Shown: positions 45,173 through 54,812, counted from the stretch's first letter. The stretch is DNA of 57,010 bases from Bradyrhizobium sp. AS23.2 (GCF_001908185.1 NZ_LGHM01000129.1:1-57010); one strand, 5' to 3'. The notes: generated by a model not told the origin, from the sequence alone. Made by a program: numbers and translations.

Positions 45173-45527
45173 GTGGAGCGTCCCCGTGAGAATGGCCGCC
45201 GCCCTCGGACGACCGATGGACTTCTACAGGAAACCGCCCTGTGACGTCCGCGGTGAATTCCATCACGCCGATCGAGCCGGGCTCGATCTTCCTTTCAATG
45301 TCATAACCGTGCAGATGCAGGATGATTGATCGATCCGTGCTCCATCGAAGCCTGACGACGTCTCCCTGCTTGACCCGGATGACTGACATGTTCTCTGCCA
45401 CCCGGCCCCGTTCGATATGGAGGTCGAATGCCAGCTCCGCGGCGCTGGCTCCGATGAGCGCCGCTCTGATTGCCCAAGCGAGCACTGCGCCAATGAGACA
45501 TGTGCGAAAAATTGCGCTGCAAGGCAT
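45147..45527 (-). CDS. Exported cupredoxin-like protein
   Basis: 126 residues with a signal peptide (CLIGAVLAWAIRAALIGASA). The mature about 95 residues have a cupredoxin/plastocyanin-like fold pattern: FDLHIERGRVAENMSVIRVK, QGDVVRLRWSTD, ILHLHGYDIERKIEPGSIGV, and VTGRFPVEVHRS. Two histidines in HLHGY, one in VEVH and a HSHGD segment near the end could bind metal; the cysteine of blue-copper sites is missing, as in many EfeO/cupredoxin_1-type domains. It lies between the split binding-protein-like gene upstream and the membrane-fusion gene it overlaps by about 26 bases, so it is part of that operon. Confidence 0.78.
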   Translation of the reverse strand: MPCSAIFRTCLIGAVLAWAIRAALIGASAAELAFDLHIERGRVAENMSVIRVKQGDVVRLRWSTDRSIILHLHGYDIERKIEPGSIGVMEFTADVTGRFPVEVHRSSEGGGHSHGDAPLVRIEVYP

Positions 45528-45539
45528 CGCTGCAATTCC

Positions 45540-46682
45540 TCATCGTGATGGCGAAGTCTGAACCTCAGTGATCCGATTGGCCATCCACGCCTGGTCATAG
45601 GGCGACGGCAATAGCGCCGGGTCTGCGACGGCGGACCACAGCAGTCGCCCGAATTTGTCGGAAAAGCCCGTGATCGGATTCCAGGCCGACGCCGGTCGGG
45701 CGTCGATTCCGACGCGCAGCCAACCGTTCCAGGGAAAGTCCTTCAGCTTGACCGTGCGAAGGAAGATTGCGGCGTTGAGGCCTGTAAGGGAATCGAAGGC
45801 GATGTTCTCGATCCCGGCCGAGAATTCGGAATTGAAATATTCGCGCTTGAGCGTGTAGCCGACGACCACTTGACGGCAGTCGTTGACCAGGGCTGTCACA
45901 ACCGCCCGCTCCAGATTGATGTGATCGACGGGGTCGTTGAAATCGCCTGACTGGATCCGTTGCAGGTCAACCTCCACGCTCTCTCTTGTTCCGACGTCGA
46001 TTGCGTCGCGCAGGGCGAGATAGGCCTGGTACCATCCGCTTCTGGCCACTGGCGGCACTAGCCAGCCGTTGATCACGGTCATTGCCGAGTCAGTGAGTTC
46101 CGCCAAGCTGGTTTCCTTGATTTCAACGTCCCAGTCCGATTCCTGCGTCGCTTTCTCGGCGTGGAGCAAGCGTTCGGCGGCAGCGCCGGCCGCCTTCACC
46201 TTCAGATTCCCGGTTGTTGGCTCAACCGGGGTGTCGGAAAGCAAGCGTCGTTTCGCGGCTTCCGCGAGATCGACATGGTACAAATAGTCCCCGTGCAGCG
46301 GCGTGATCGGATAGGGATGCAGGATCACATCCGGATTATTCGAGCTGAGTTTTCGGGCAACGGCATGCGCGACCGCGCAGGCGGTCGTATTCTCTTTAGC
46401 ATATGACGATTGTGGGTTGATGCGGACGATTACCAACGAGCCGAGCGATTCCACGGCGGTGATCAGATCCGGCGCTGAGCCAGAAAGGTGGAGGTCGTTT
46501 CCGAGATAGGCATGGATCTTGGATTGTTGCAGCAGGCGTTCCGCGGCGTCAGGGGCAACGGTCCAAACCTCGATCTCGTGCGGATAATAAGATGGATAGA
46601 CCGGCAATTCGTGACCACCCCGCACTGCCGCGGTCACAGTCAGGGTCGACAACAGCAATCCAAGCGTGAGGCAGCGTCTCAT
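45540..46682 (-). CDS. Exported protein equal to the N-terminal half of the 788-residue protein
   Basis: 380 residues with a signal peptide (LTLGLLLSTLTVTAAVRGGH). Residues about 25-290 form an unrecognised domain (YPSYYPHEIEVWTVAPDAAE, DVILHPYPITPLHGDYLYHV, LERAVVTALVNDCRQVVVGY). The last about 90 look like the first strands of a family-5 binding protein (FLRTVKLKDFPWNGWLRVGI, DARPASAWNPITGFSDKFGR, LLWSAVADPALLP). It aligns over its whole length with residues about 30-400 of the 50126 protein and then stops, while the missing half is found attached to the membrane protein two genes downstream. Probably periplasmic; function unknown. Confidence 0.78.
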   Translation of the reverse strand: MRRCLTLGLLLSTLTVTAAVRGGHELPVYPSYYPHEIEVWTVAPDAAERLLQQSKIHAYLGNDLHLSGSAPDLITAVESLGSLVIVRINPQSSYAKENTTACAVAHAVARKLSSNNPDVILHPYPITPLHGDYLYHVDLAEAAKRRLLSDTPVEPTTGNLKVKAAGAAAERLLHAEKATQESDWDVEIKETSLAELTDSAMTVINGWLVPPVARSGWYQAYLALRDAIDVGTRESVEVDLQRIQSGDFNDPVDHINLERAVVTALVNDCRQVVVGYTLKREYFNSEFSAGIENIAFDSLTGLNAAIFLRTVKLKDFPWNGWLRVGIDARPASAWNPITGFSDKFGRLLWSAVADPALLPSPYDQAWMANRITEVQTSPSR

Positions 46683-46739
46683 AAAGCAGTCCCCGCAGAA
46701 CTGTAGTCGGCATCGTGCACGCGCGTGCGACGATGCGCT

Positions 46740-47465
46740 TCATCCGCGCAACGCTTTCACAACCCTCTCATCGGCGCGCGCTTCCTTCGGCGAACCATGG
46801 AAAATGATCTCGCCCCGATCGATCACATAGAGTCGATCGCAGATACGGGATGCGGCGGCGAGATGTGATTCTGCCAGCAGAATAGAAACGCCCATCGCCT
46901 TGATCTTCATGACAGCCTCCGTGAATCGATTGATCACGACCGGCGCCAATCCCTCGAATGCCTCGTCGAGCAGGAGGAGGGACGGTGACAACATCATCGC
47001 GCGTGCGATCGCAACCATCTTGCGCTGACCGCCGCTCAGATGCAGGCCTTGGCGTTGCAGCAGGTCCCGAACTTCGGGAAAGACCCCGAAAGCCTGCGTC
47101 CGTGGGTCTGGGCGTACAGCCCCGTCGCGTCGGCGTGACACTTCATCGCCGAGCCAGCGGCTGATCATCAGATTGTCGTCGACGGATAGTTCCGGGAAGA
47201 TGCCGCAATCCTCCGGCGAATAGCCGATTCCGCGCTTGGCGCGTTCATGCGGGGCAAGCCTCGTCAAGTCCTCATCGTCAAATACGATCTTGCCGCCCTG
47301 CAGTGGCAGGAAGCCCATAATGCTCTCGATCGTCGTGGTCTTGCCGGCGCCGTTACGCCCGACCAGGCACACGACCTCCTGTTTGTCCACGCGCAGCGAA
47401 ACGCCGTTGAGGATGTGAGCGCGGCCGCGGTAGGTGTGGATCGCCTTGACCTCCAGCACGATCAT
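46740..47465 (-). CDS. livF: LivF-type ABC transporter ATPase
   Basis: 241 residues. Walker A GRNGAGKTTTIESI, Q-loop YSPEDCGIFPELSV (with the E/D variants usual for LivF), signature LSGGQRKMVAIARA, Walker B LLLLDEAFEGLAP and H-loop ESHLAAASRI. One of the two ATPases of a branched-chain amino acid-type importer. Its start overlaps the LivG-like stop as ATGA (47462-47465). Followed after about 57 bases by the exported N-half protein, which keeps the orientation. Confidence 0.93.
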   Translation of the reverse strand: MIVLEVKAIHTYRGRAHILNGVSLRVDKQEVVCLVGRNGAGKTTTIESIMGFLPLQGGKIVFDDEDLTRLAPHERAKRGIGYSPEDCGIFPELSVDDNLMISRWLGDEVSRRRDGAVRPDPRTQAFGVFPEVRDLLQRQGLHLSGGQRKMVAIARAMMLSPSLLLLDEAFEGLAPVVINRFTEAVMKIKAMGVSILLAESHLAAASRICDRLYVIDRGEIIFHGSPKEARADERVVKALRG

Positions 47466-48235
47466 TCCTTTCGTGAAAAGGCGTCCGGTCCCGCGGAGCC
47501 GAGCAGGATCATCGCAACCTCGTCGTTGCTTCTGATGGCGTCCGGCGTGCCTTGGGCGAGGATCGCCCCTTGGTGCATCACGACTATTCGATTGGAATAC
47601 TTGAAGACAATATCCATATCGTGTTCGATGATCGCGGCCGTGATCCCTTCGCGACGCACGACCGAGGCGATGACGTCCATGATCTGGTCCTTCTCGCGCG
47701 TGCTCACCCCGCTCGTCGGCTCGTCGAGAAACAAGAGCGTCGGCCGCAGTGCGTAAGCGAGCGCCACATCCAGCAGTTTGCGTTCGCCTTGCGCGAGACC
47801 CCGCGCCGGCTCATTGCGCTTGCCGGCGAGTCCGAACTGATCGAGGATCGCGTCGGCCTCGATGGCGACCTCGCGGTCGCGGTCGGCGAGCGCAGCCATA
47901 TTCCGGATCTTGCCGTCGCGCGAAAAGATCGCCAGTGCGACGTTGTCGAAGGCCGTCAGATCGTCGAACAGGTTGACCAGCTGGAAGCTGCGCGCGATGC
48001 CAGCCTTCACTCGCTCGATCACGGATGAACGGGTCACGTCCGTACCCTTGAAGATGATTTTTCCGGAATCGGGAACGAGATGGGCGCTGATGACGTTGCA
48101 AAGCGAAGTCTTTCCGGCCCCGTTGGGGCCGACCAGGGAAATGAACTCGCCTTCCGCAATGGTCAGGTTGACATCATCGACGGCATGCGTGTCGCCGAAA
48201 TATTTCCTCAGGTTGACCGTCTCCAGGAGAGTCAT
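47462..48235 (-). CDS. livG: LivG-type ABC transporter ATPase
   Basis: 257 residues from ATG 48235 (the frame extends to 48511). Walker A GPNGAGKTSLCNVI, Q-loop RSFQLVNLFDDLTA, signature LAQGERKLLDVALA (the LivG variant), Walker B LLFLDEPTSGVST, H-loop EHDMDIVFKYSNRI, and the ending AMILLGSAGPDAFSRKE. Overlaps the LivM-like gene by ATGA and the LivF-like gene by ATGA. Confidence 0.93.
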   Translation of the reverse strand: MTLLETVNLRKYFGDTHAVDDVNLTIAEGEFISLVGPNGAGKTSLCNVISAHLVPDSGKIIFKGTDVTRSSVIERVKAGIARSFQLVNLFDDLTAFDNVALAIFSRDGKIRNMAALADRDREVAIEADAILDQFGLAGKRNEPARGLAQGERKLLDVALAYALRPTLLFLDEPTSGVSTREKDQIMDVIASVVRREGITAAIIEHDMDIVFKYSNRIVVMHQGAILAQGTPDAIRSNDEVAMILLGSAGPDAFSRKE

Positions 48236-49242
48236 TTCGTTCTTCTCCTGAGCTTTGCGGCGAGCCGCGCGGTCGTTCCGACAATGCCGGCGGGTAGCGC
48301 CATGACCAGAATGACAAGCACGACGCCAAGCAAAAGCTGCCAATATTCGGTGCTGGCGATCGCGTATGTCTTCAGGTAGTTGAAGGCTATCGCACCGACG
48401 ATCGGACCGGTGAAGGAGCGGAATCCGCCGAGCACGGTCATGAACACGATCTCGCCGGAGAATGGCCAATAGAGAATGTCGGGCGTGGTGAGACCGTTGA
48501 GCGGAACCCACAGAATCCCGGCAAGTCCCGTAAGAGTCCCGGAAATCATGAAAGCAATCCAGCGATACCGCCGCACAGAGATGCCGACGAATCGCGCGCG
48601 CGTTTCGTTGTCACGGATCGCCTGCAGCGCCTTGCCGAACGGTGAGTGCGCGATCACCCACATGATGATCGTGGAGACGGCAAACAGCGCGAGGACATAG
48701 TAATAATAGGCATAGATGAAACGCTGGAACGAGCCCGACCCCTTGAAATCGACCAGGCCGCCGAGCAGCGTGAGATTGGCATAGGGTACGCGAATGCCGT
48801 CGGTGCCGCCCGTCACCCAGAAGAACTTGAAGGCAAGGCTCCAGAGAACCTGCGACAACGCAAGTGTCAGGATGCCGAAGAAGATGCGTGTGTGCCGCAC
48901 GCAGACGAATCCGAAAGTCGCAGCAATGATCAGCGTGCCAAGCATTCCGCCAACGATGCACAGCTCCATGGAGTGCGCGCCGAAATCTCGCATGATGAAG
49001 GCCACCAAATAGGCGCCGGCGCCGAAATAGGCGGAATGGCCGAATGACAAAAGGCCGGTGTAGCCGAGCAGCAGATTGAAGCCGAGTGCGGCTATGGCCA
49101 TGATCAGACCGTAGGTCAGCAGTACCGTTTGATAGGGATCGACGAGCTGCGGCAGGACGGCAAGGATCACGAGAGCGATTGCGGCGCCGATGGTGATTCG
49201 CCAAATCGAGGTGGCAGTGGCTGCTGTCCTCTCCATCGTCAC
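48232..49242 (-). CDS. livM: LivM-type permease
   Basis: 336 residues starting at GTG 49242. It has eight to ten hydrophobic segments and the family blocks GFNLLLGYTGLLSFGHSAYF, GAYLVAFI, FGKALQAIRDNETRARFVGI (cytoplasmic loop contacting the ATPase), GILWVPLNGLTTPDILYWPF and VFMTVLGGFRSFTGPIVGAI. Length is typical. Coupled by GTGA overlap to LivH (upstream) and by ATGA to LivG (downstream). Confidence 0.92.
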   Translation of the reverse strand: MTMERTAATATSIWRITIGAAIALVILAVLPQLVDPYQTVLLTYGLIMAIAALGFNLLLGYTGLLSFGHSAYFGAGAYLVAFIMRDFGAHSMELCIVGGMLGTLIIAATFGFVCVRHTRIFFGILTLALSQVLWSLAFKFFWVTGGTDGIRVPYANLTLLGGLVDFKGSGSFQRFIYAYYYYVLALFAVSTIIMWVIAHSPFGKALQAIRDNETRARFVGISVRRYRWIAFMISGTLTGLAGILWVPLNGLTTPDILYWPFSGEIVFMTVLGGFRSFTGPIVGAIAFNYLKTYAIASTEYWQLLLGVVLVILVMALPAGIVGTTARLAAKLRRRTK

Positions 49243-50129
49243 GCCCTTCCAAACATACCGGTGGGACGGACGAGGAGGACGGCGGCCGCAATCAGGTAGA
49301 GAACCGCAAGTTCAATCTCGGGGAAAAACTGAATGCCAGCGGTGCGCACGAAGCTCACGATCAACGCGCCGACGAGCGCTCCTTGCAAGCTCCCGAGTCC
49401 GCCGATCACGACGACCACGAAGGCCAGGATAAGCACCTCGATACCCAGGCCGAGGACCGCCGCCTGCGCCGGCACCACCACCGCACCGCCGAGGCCGGCC
49501 ATGAAGCAGCCGATGGCGAAGGCCTGAACATAGACGCGGCTGACATTGATGCCCAGCGCCGCAGCCATGCGTCGGTCCTGCGAGGTAGCGCGCAGGATGA
49601 CACCAAACTTGGTGCGGTAGATGAACGCCCACAATCCGATCGCGGCGGCAATCCCGACTGTGACGACGAACAGGTTGTACGTGGGATACATCAGGCGACC
49701 GACGGGGATACTGCCCATCTGATCCATGATCTGGCCGGCCGATAGGGGCGTGCGGCCAAACAGGAGTTTCATGACGTCCTCGAGGATCATGAGCAGGCCG
49801 AACGTGACGAGCAGGTGGTATTCCTCCGATCGTCGATAGAGGGGGCGCAACAGGGTAGGCTCGATCACCGCGCCGACGGCCGCAACAGCAACAGCGCCAA
49901 GTGGAAGGAGTAAAAGCGTTCCGGCCAAGCCGAGATTTCCCTCCAGCGCGTGGCCGACCGCGCTGCCGACAATCCAGGCGGAGACATAAGCGCCGAGGGC
50001 ATAGAGCGACCCATGCGCCAGGTTCACGATGCGCATGACGCCGTAGATGAGACTTAAGCCCGCGGCGATAAGGAACAGGACTGCCGCGTAAAAAAACGAG
50101 TTCAGGATCTGGATGACGAGGATCGTCAC
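49239..50129 (-). CDS. livH: LivH-type permease
   Basis: 296 residues starting at GTG 50129, overlapping the stop of the 788-residue protein gene. Family blocks: LIAAGLSLIYGVMRIVNLAH, GSLYALGAYVSAWIVGS, FGLLMILEDVMKLLFG, TKFGVILRATSQDRRMAAAL (ATPase-contact loop), GLGSLQGALVGALIVSFVRT and ELAVLYLIAAAVLLVRPTGM. Complete. With LivM it forms the membrane part of the importer. Confidence 0.92.
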   Translation of the reverse strand: MTILVIQILNSFFYAAVLFLIAAGLSLIYGVMRIVNLAHGSLYALGAYVSAWIVGSAVGHALEGNLGLAGTLLLLPLGAVAVAAVGAVIEPTLLRPLYRRSEEYHLLVTFGLLMILEDVMKLLFGRTPLSAGQIMDQMGSIPVGRLMYPTYNLFVVTVGIAAAIGLWAFIYRTKFGVILRATSQDRRMAAALGINVSRVYVQAFAIGCFMAGLGGAVVVPAQAAVLGLGIEVLILAFVVVVIGGLGSLQGALVGALIVSFVRTAGIQFFPEIELAVLYLIAAAVLLVRPTGMFGRA

Positions 50130-52492
50130 GGCTTTCCCTCCTCATCCTTTGGGCCCCCGGCTCGCCCGGCCTTGCCAATTGTCCCGCTATCCCGCAGCTC
50201 GATGCGTCCGATAGCTGGATTAATCGTATTCCCATCAAGAAAGATCGCTGCGAACAAAGTGTAGACGCCGGACTGAAGGGTGGTCGGCAGAGAAGCCGCA
50301 AAGCGATGGTCCGGTTGCCGCACCAGGCTTCCGGCCGCAGCCACCCGGCCGTCCTTGCCAATGACGACGTAGTGCGATTCCGGCCGAATAGGCAGCAGTG
50401 TGCCACGCAGCGTGTCAGGCTGCAGCGGCGCGCGGACGAGGCGATGGTCGCGTTGCTGCTTGACCGCGAATTCGGCGTCGGTGCTGACCAGCACGAGATC
50501 GCCCGCGCGCTCCATAGCGGTGATGAGCGCGCGTGCCGGGTAAGCGAAGCCGTTGAACGTACCGAGACCGACGGGATAGGTGAATTCCCGTACAACCTCG
50601 AAAACGAATGCGTCGGGCGACCAGGACTTCAGCCGGTAGGGTCCGTTGGTCACCAGCAAATGACCGTTGGCTTCAACGAACTGGTCGAGAAGCTGCCAAC
50701 GGGCCTTCGCCGCCTCCGGGCCGACAAGCGACTCGAGCGCTGCCGGCCGGTAGCCGGTCTGAGCAAATTCCTTGATCAGCGCGCGGAATGTCTTCAATTG
50801 CGCTGGATCGCGGACGAGGTCGAGCCACGGCAGGTGGCGCCGCTCCGCTTCGCCGCGCGAGAAGGCTGCGATGCCGCGCTCGACCGCCGCCTCCATCAGC
50901 GCAAGCACGTGCCAGGGCACCGAACTCCAGGGTGGAGCGACGAGGGCGTTCTCCAGTTCGTCGAATGCGAGGTTATCGAGATAAATCTCGATAATCGGGC
51001 TGCGATAGGTGAAGGTCTGATCAGCGACCGACCGCGAGGTTTCCTCCACCCGGAGGAGCTTCAAGCCGCGCAGCCGCTCGCGTATCAGCCGCGTCGCAGC
51101 AGCGATCTCAGGATCGTGGGCCCCCGCATGCTGCCCGCCGGCGCCCCAGCGGAACGCCAGTGCATACGGGTAAAGTAAATCGGCCGCCTCCATCACCGAG
51201 GCGTCGCTGAAATTCGAGGCCGACAGGCGATACAGCACTTTTGTCATCGCGCCATGGCCCGGCCCGACCTGGCCGAACCTGCCGGCCATGGTCTCCGGCA
51301 TCAGCGCATCGTCGGGAACGCGAACCGACCGCTTGATACCGGATTCGTCCGTAGTGCGAATTTCGGCGCGGTTCTGGACCCACCGGCTATTATAGGGAAT
51401 GGGCAGGAAGGCGTTGTCTCCGACGGTCGACCACACCAGACGGCCAGCCGCATCGTTAAAGCCAGCGATTGGATTCCAGGCTGCGGTCGGGCGCGGATCG
51501 ATCCCAATGCGCAGCGTGCCATTCCAGAGGAAATCCTTGAGCTTGACCGTCCTCAGAAAGACGGCCGAATTCAAACCGGACTGCGAATCCACGGCGATAT
51601 TTTCAATGCCGTCGGAAAAGTCGTCAGTATAGAATTCCCGCCGCAGCCGATAGCCGACCACGGCGCGCTCACAACTGCCGATCAATGCTGCCAGCAACTC
51701 GCGCTCGAGGTTGATCTGTTCGGTGCGATCCCTGAACTCGTTATGGGTGAGACGATCATAAAGCTCATCGGCCTGCTTTTGGTCGTTCGCCTGACTGAGG
51801 GACGGACGAAGCAACTGGTAGGCTTGGAACCATCCTTCTTTGGTCCAGGGTGGCGCTGGCCAATCGTTGAAGCCGACGCCTGCGTCGATCAGCAATGCGC
51901 TTACCGAAGTCTCGTCGAGACTCACATCCCAGTCCGTTGCCTGGACGCGGGCCCGCGGCGAGAGCAGGGCCGCATCGGCGCCAGCGCGAAACGTCGGCGT
52001 GGGCGCACCGGTCGGCGTGGGCGTGGCGTTGGCGGGAGACACGCGATCTGCGTGGCCGAGATAGTCGGCGTGATAGGGCGTGATCGGATACGGATGAATA
52101 ACGACGTCAGGTGGCGCGTCCAGCGCGGCGGCAGCCTGTTCGATGGCGTGACAGCGCGCCTCGCGGGCTTGAAGCCGGGATGACTGCGGATTGACGCTGA
52201 CGGTGACTAGCGATTTGAGCGACTCGACCGACTTGAGGTGCTGGGGAATCTGGCCGGAAAAGCTTGGTGCGGTGCCCACATATACGTGCAGGGGATCGCT
52301 CTTGTTGACAAACTCGCGAGCCGCTCCTTCTGGATCGAGCGGCTCGATGCGGATCTCATGTGGGTAGAACGAGGGAAAATAAGATACCGCGTGGTCGGCC
52401 TGCGCCGATGGCGGCACAGTAACGACGGCACAGATCAGCCCCAGCACCACGCCGCATATTCGCGCCCGGGGCGAAGCTGGGTGCAGAGACAT
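50126..52492 (-). CDS. 788-residue exported protein: unknown N-terminal domain plus divergent family-5 binding-protein domain
   Basis: 788 residues from ATG 52492 (GGAG upstream; GTG 52504 is the longest frame). The signal peptide GVVLGLICAVVTVPPSAQA is followed by an unknown domain of about 270 residues (FPSFYPHEIRIEPLDPEGAA, DVVIHPYPITPYHADYLGHA, NLERELLAALIGSCERAVVG). A family-5-like part follows: FLRTVKLKDFLWNGTLRIGI, DPRPTAAWNPIAGFNDAAGR, TKVLYRLSASNFSDASVMEA, YPYALAFRWG, HLLVTNGPYRLKSWSPDAFV. A beta-rich end (SGVYTLFAAIFLDGNTINPA) closes it. It is embedded in the Liv operon between the binding protein and LivH, overlapping LivH, so it should be co-translated. Its two halves recur as separate proteins at the 3' end of the operon. 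Confidence 0.82.
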   Translation of the reverse strand: MSLHPASPRARICGVVLGLICAVVTVPPSAQADHAVSYFPSFYPHEIRIEPLDPEGAAREFVNKSDPLHVYVGTAPSFSGQIPQHLKSVESLKSLVTVSVNPQSSRLQAREARCHAIEQAAAALDAPPDVVIHPYPITPYHADYLGHADRVSPANATPTPTGAPTPTFRAGADAALLSPRARVQATDWDVSLDETSVSALLIDAGVGFNDWPAPPWTKEGWFQAYQLLRPSLSQANDQKQADELYDRLTHNEFRDRTEQINLERELLAALIGSCERAVVGYRLRREFYTDDFSDGIENIAVDSQSGLNSAVFLRTVKLKDFLWNGTLRIGIDPRPTAAWNPIAGFNDAAGRLVWSTVGDNAFLPIPYNSRWVQNRAEIRTTDESGIKRSVRVPDDALMPETMAGRFGQVGPGHGAMTKVLYRLSASNFSDASVMEAADLLYPYALAFRWGAGGQHAGAHDPEIAAATRLIRERLRGLKLLRVEETSRSVADQTFTYRSPIIEIYLDNLAFDELENALVAPPWSSVPWHVLALMEAAVERGIAAFSRGEAERRHLPWLDLVRDPAQLKTFRALIKEFAQTGYRPAALESLVGPEAAKARWQLLDQFVEANGHLLVTNGPYRLKSWSPDAFVFEVVREFTYPVGLGTFNGFAYPARALITAMERAGDLVLVSTDAEFAVKQQRDHRLVRAPLQPDTLRGTLLPIRPESHYVVIGKDGRVAAAGSLVRQPDHRFAASLPTTLQSGVYTLFAAIFLDGNTINPAIGRIELRDSGTIGKAGRAGGPKDEEGKP

Positions 52493-52640
52493 GTTCCGCT
52501 CCACCGAGATCGCCGCAGTGCCGGCAGGATCTCGCCGCGGCCGTACGACGCGGATGTGGAGTTCGAGTTGCCGGCCGCCCGATCAAGACCCGAACACCGC
52601 CATGCCTTCGAGAAAGGCATGGCCGTCTCGATTGCTGCGT

Positions 52641-54023
52641 TCAAGCGACCTGCGGCCAGGTCTCCTTGATCCAATTGTACGTGGCCGTCGGATCGTTGTG
52701 ACCATTGCCCGGCTTCGGCCAGTGCGGCGGCGCCGTGATATTGCGGATCGGAATGGTGACCATCCGATTCGGATCCAGAATCGGGAACGGGTATTCGGGG
52801 ACGTTCTTGCTGAAGCCCGTCACCGCGTCCTTGTAGCCCTGGTGATTGTCCGGACGGATGTAGAGGTCACCGGCTGCCGTCTCGAAATACATGCCTTCAA
52901 GCTGGCTGATGACCGCCTCTTCCTCCGGCCAGCCACCTGTAAGCTTGTTCGCCTTCTCGACTGCCGTCTTGTACATGTAGAGCGTGTGATACGCACCATC
53001 CGACTGGAAGTTCGGATACTCGTTCCAGCGCTTATAGTACTTCTCGACGAACCTCTTGTTGGCCGGCCAACGATTTCCCGGCGGGAAGGTGAAGTAATAG
53101 TTCGCGTGCACGCCCGCGATCACGCCTTCCGGGTGATCCTTGCCGATTGCATGTGGCGCAACGCCAAACGCGATCGTGCTCGCAAACTTCGCGCTGTTGA
53201 ACATGCCGTAACGCAAGGCCTGCTTGTACATTGCCACGTAGTCGCCGCCCCAGACCGACGAAACAATCAGGTCTGGATTAGACGACATCGCCTTGGTGAT
53301 GTGAGCGGTGAAGTCGGTGGTGCCGAGCTTCGGCCAGCCTTCCGAGACGACCTGGATGCCCGGAACGAGCTTGCCGAACGCGATGTTGAAATGGTCGAAG
53401 GCATTGCGGCCATAGCTGTAGTCCGGGTGAATGTGCGCGACCCGCTTTGCCTCGGGCCAGGCCTGCGCCGCCGCCAGTGCGCAAGTGACACCGTCCGCTG
53501 ACTGGATGTTGGTAATGCGGAACGCGAATTTCGGATTCGGCACCGCTTTGTCCCACAGAAAATCGGTGCAGCCGTCGACAAAAATCGTCAGCGCGCCAAG
53601 CTCCTCGGCGACCGGGCCGAGTGCCGGCGTGTTGCCGCTCGATATGACACCGGTAAACAGGTCGATTTTTTCGGAGAGCTTCATACGGCGAAGCTCTTTT
53701 ACGTTGGCGTCTGTGCCGGCTGCCTCGTCGGCAGTGATCGTCTCGATCTTGCGCTTGCCGAGAATGCCGCCCTGGGCGTTGATTTCCTCAGCCGCCAGGA
53801 TGTGACCCTTGAGCGAAGGCTCGCCGAGCACCGCTCCGGGGCCGGTCAAAAAGGTCATGTGACCGAATTTGAGTGGCGTATCGGGAATTCTTCCCTTCGG
53901 CGCCGCAGGAGTTTGCGCCGATGCAGGCTTCACGGCCGGTATTGCGGTTGCCGCCGCGGCGCTGCCGACCACAACGCCGAGTTGATTGAGAAAGCTTCTG
54001 CGGTCTACGTTTCTGTGCTCCAT
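52641..54023 (-). CDS. livK: LivK-type substrate-binding protein with Tat signal
   Basis: 460 residues. It starts EHRNVDRRSFLNQLGVVVGS, a twin-arginine signal, then a long A/P-rich cleavage region. The mature part has the periplasmic-binding-protein type I pattern: PLKFGHMTFLTGPGAVLGEP, GHILAAEEINAQGGILGKRK, VAHIHPDYSYGRNAFDHFNI, GTTDFTAHITKAMSSNPDLI, and WDKAVPNPKFAFRITNIQSA. Proteins of this subgroup bind varied small molecules besides branched-chain amino acids. GGGAGG precedes the ATG. First gene of the 42.5-54.0 kb operon; 148 bases separate it from the 788-residue protein gene. Confidence 0.92.
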   Translation of the reverse strand: MEHRNVDRRSFLNQLGVVVGSAAAATAIPAVKPASAQTPAAPKGRIPDTPLKFGHMTFLTGPGAVLGEPSLKGHILAAEEINAQGGILGKRKIETITADEAAGTDANVKELRRMKLSEKIDLFTGVISSGNTPALGPVAEELGALTIFVDGCTDFLWDKAVPNPKFAFRITNIQSADGVTCALAAAQAWPEAKRVAHIHPDYSYGRNAFDHFNIAFGKLVPGIQVVSEGWPKLGTTDFTAHITKAMSSNPDLIVSSVWGGDYVAMYKQALRYGMFNSAKFASTIAFGVAPHAIGKDHPEGVIAGVHANYYFTFPPGNRWPANKRFVEKYYKRWNEYPNFQSDGAYHTLYMYKTAVEKANKLTGGWPEEEAVISQLEGMYFETAAGDLYIRPDNHQGYKDAVTGFSKNVPEYPFPILDPNRMVTIPIRNITAPPHWPKPGNGHNDPTATYNWIKETWPQVA

Positions 54024-54812
54024 GGTTTATCCTCCCTTGTCGAGGACATTGATGATTTCGCCACGTTCAAGCTCCTAATTGGGGGGCTCATTGCTACATT
54101 TTAGGCCATTGTATCTCGACAAACCACAACTCTGTGAATGTATCTTTGACGTCCCAACGCGCCCGGCACCAGCGATTGCACCTCTCGAGCTCCGGCCCGA
54201 TCCATCGCAGCCGTATGCCAAGCGGTGCTGGAGCATCGATCGCTGTCAGCGGCATTACGCCCGGCGCGCGACACCCTACTCACGGCACCGTCCGCCGAAC
54301 TCAATTGGTTCGGTGTCACGCTCGCCGCACTGCAGCATTTTGCTCTCGCGCCGACCCAGCCTCGCGCCTTTTAACGATCAGCGCTATCCTTTCCCTGATG
54401 GTACTCTCGGCCAACCGCAAGGAGCTTGGCGTCGGTGGCGGCTCCCGGGCGCAAGAAATGAGCCGCGCAGCCTTCGTTGGTGACCAAATGACGCAGGGCG
54501 GCCAAAAGGGTTTCGGCATGACCAAGCACGGCCGATCGGGGCACGCGACCCAATCGCCGCGTTTCCGTTTCCTGCAGAAGCTCGAAGCACAGAAGAACGA
54601 TCGCAAGGACCGCTCTCGGATCAAGGACCCGAAACAATCCGTCGAAGAGCTATTCCATCCCCGGAAGCCAACACCCACCTGACGAACTATCCTTGGATGA
54701 GCTCCGGGGTAGGCACATGCGATTTTGCTAAGCAACAGAGCAAGGACGTCATGTAGGGCGACCGGAAAAACCCGGCAGAACCAGCCCCGCACCTTCGAGA
54801 AGGCAAGTCGAG
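54024..54812. other. Divergent intergenic region, no supported gene
   Basis: Nearly 790 bases between the Liv-type operon (minus) and the DUF4392 gene (plus). It must contain the promoters of both. A plus-strand frame at 54420-54680 (SRAAFVGDQMTQGGQKGFGM) and a minus-strand frame across it have no recognisable domain and look like shadows or debris. No copy of the palindrome or the HxlR-type dyad is visible. Confidence 0.4.

Noticed and set aside
49810..49835. CCTCCGATCG inside the livH-like gene resembling half of the palindrome
   Set aside because: The right arm is absent and it lies within a conserved coding region; chance match.
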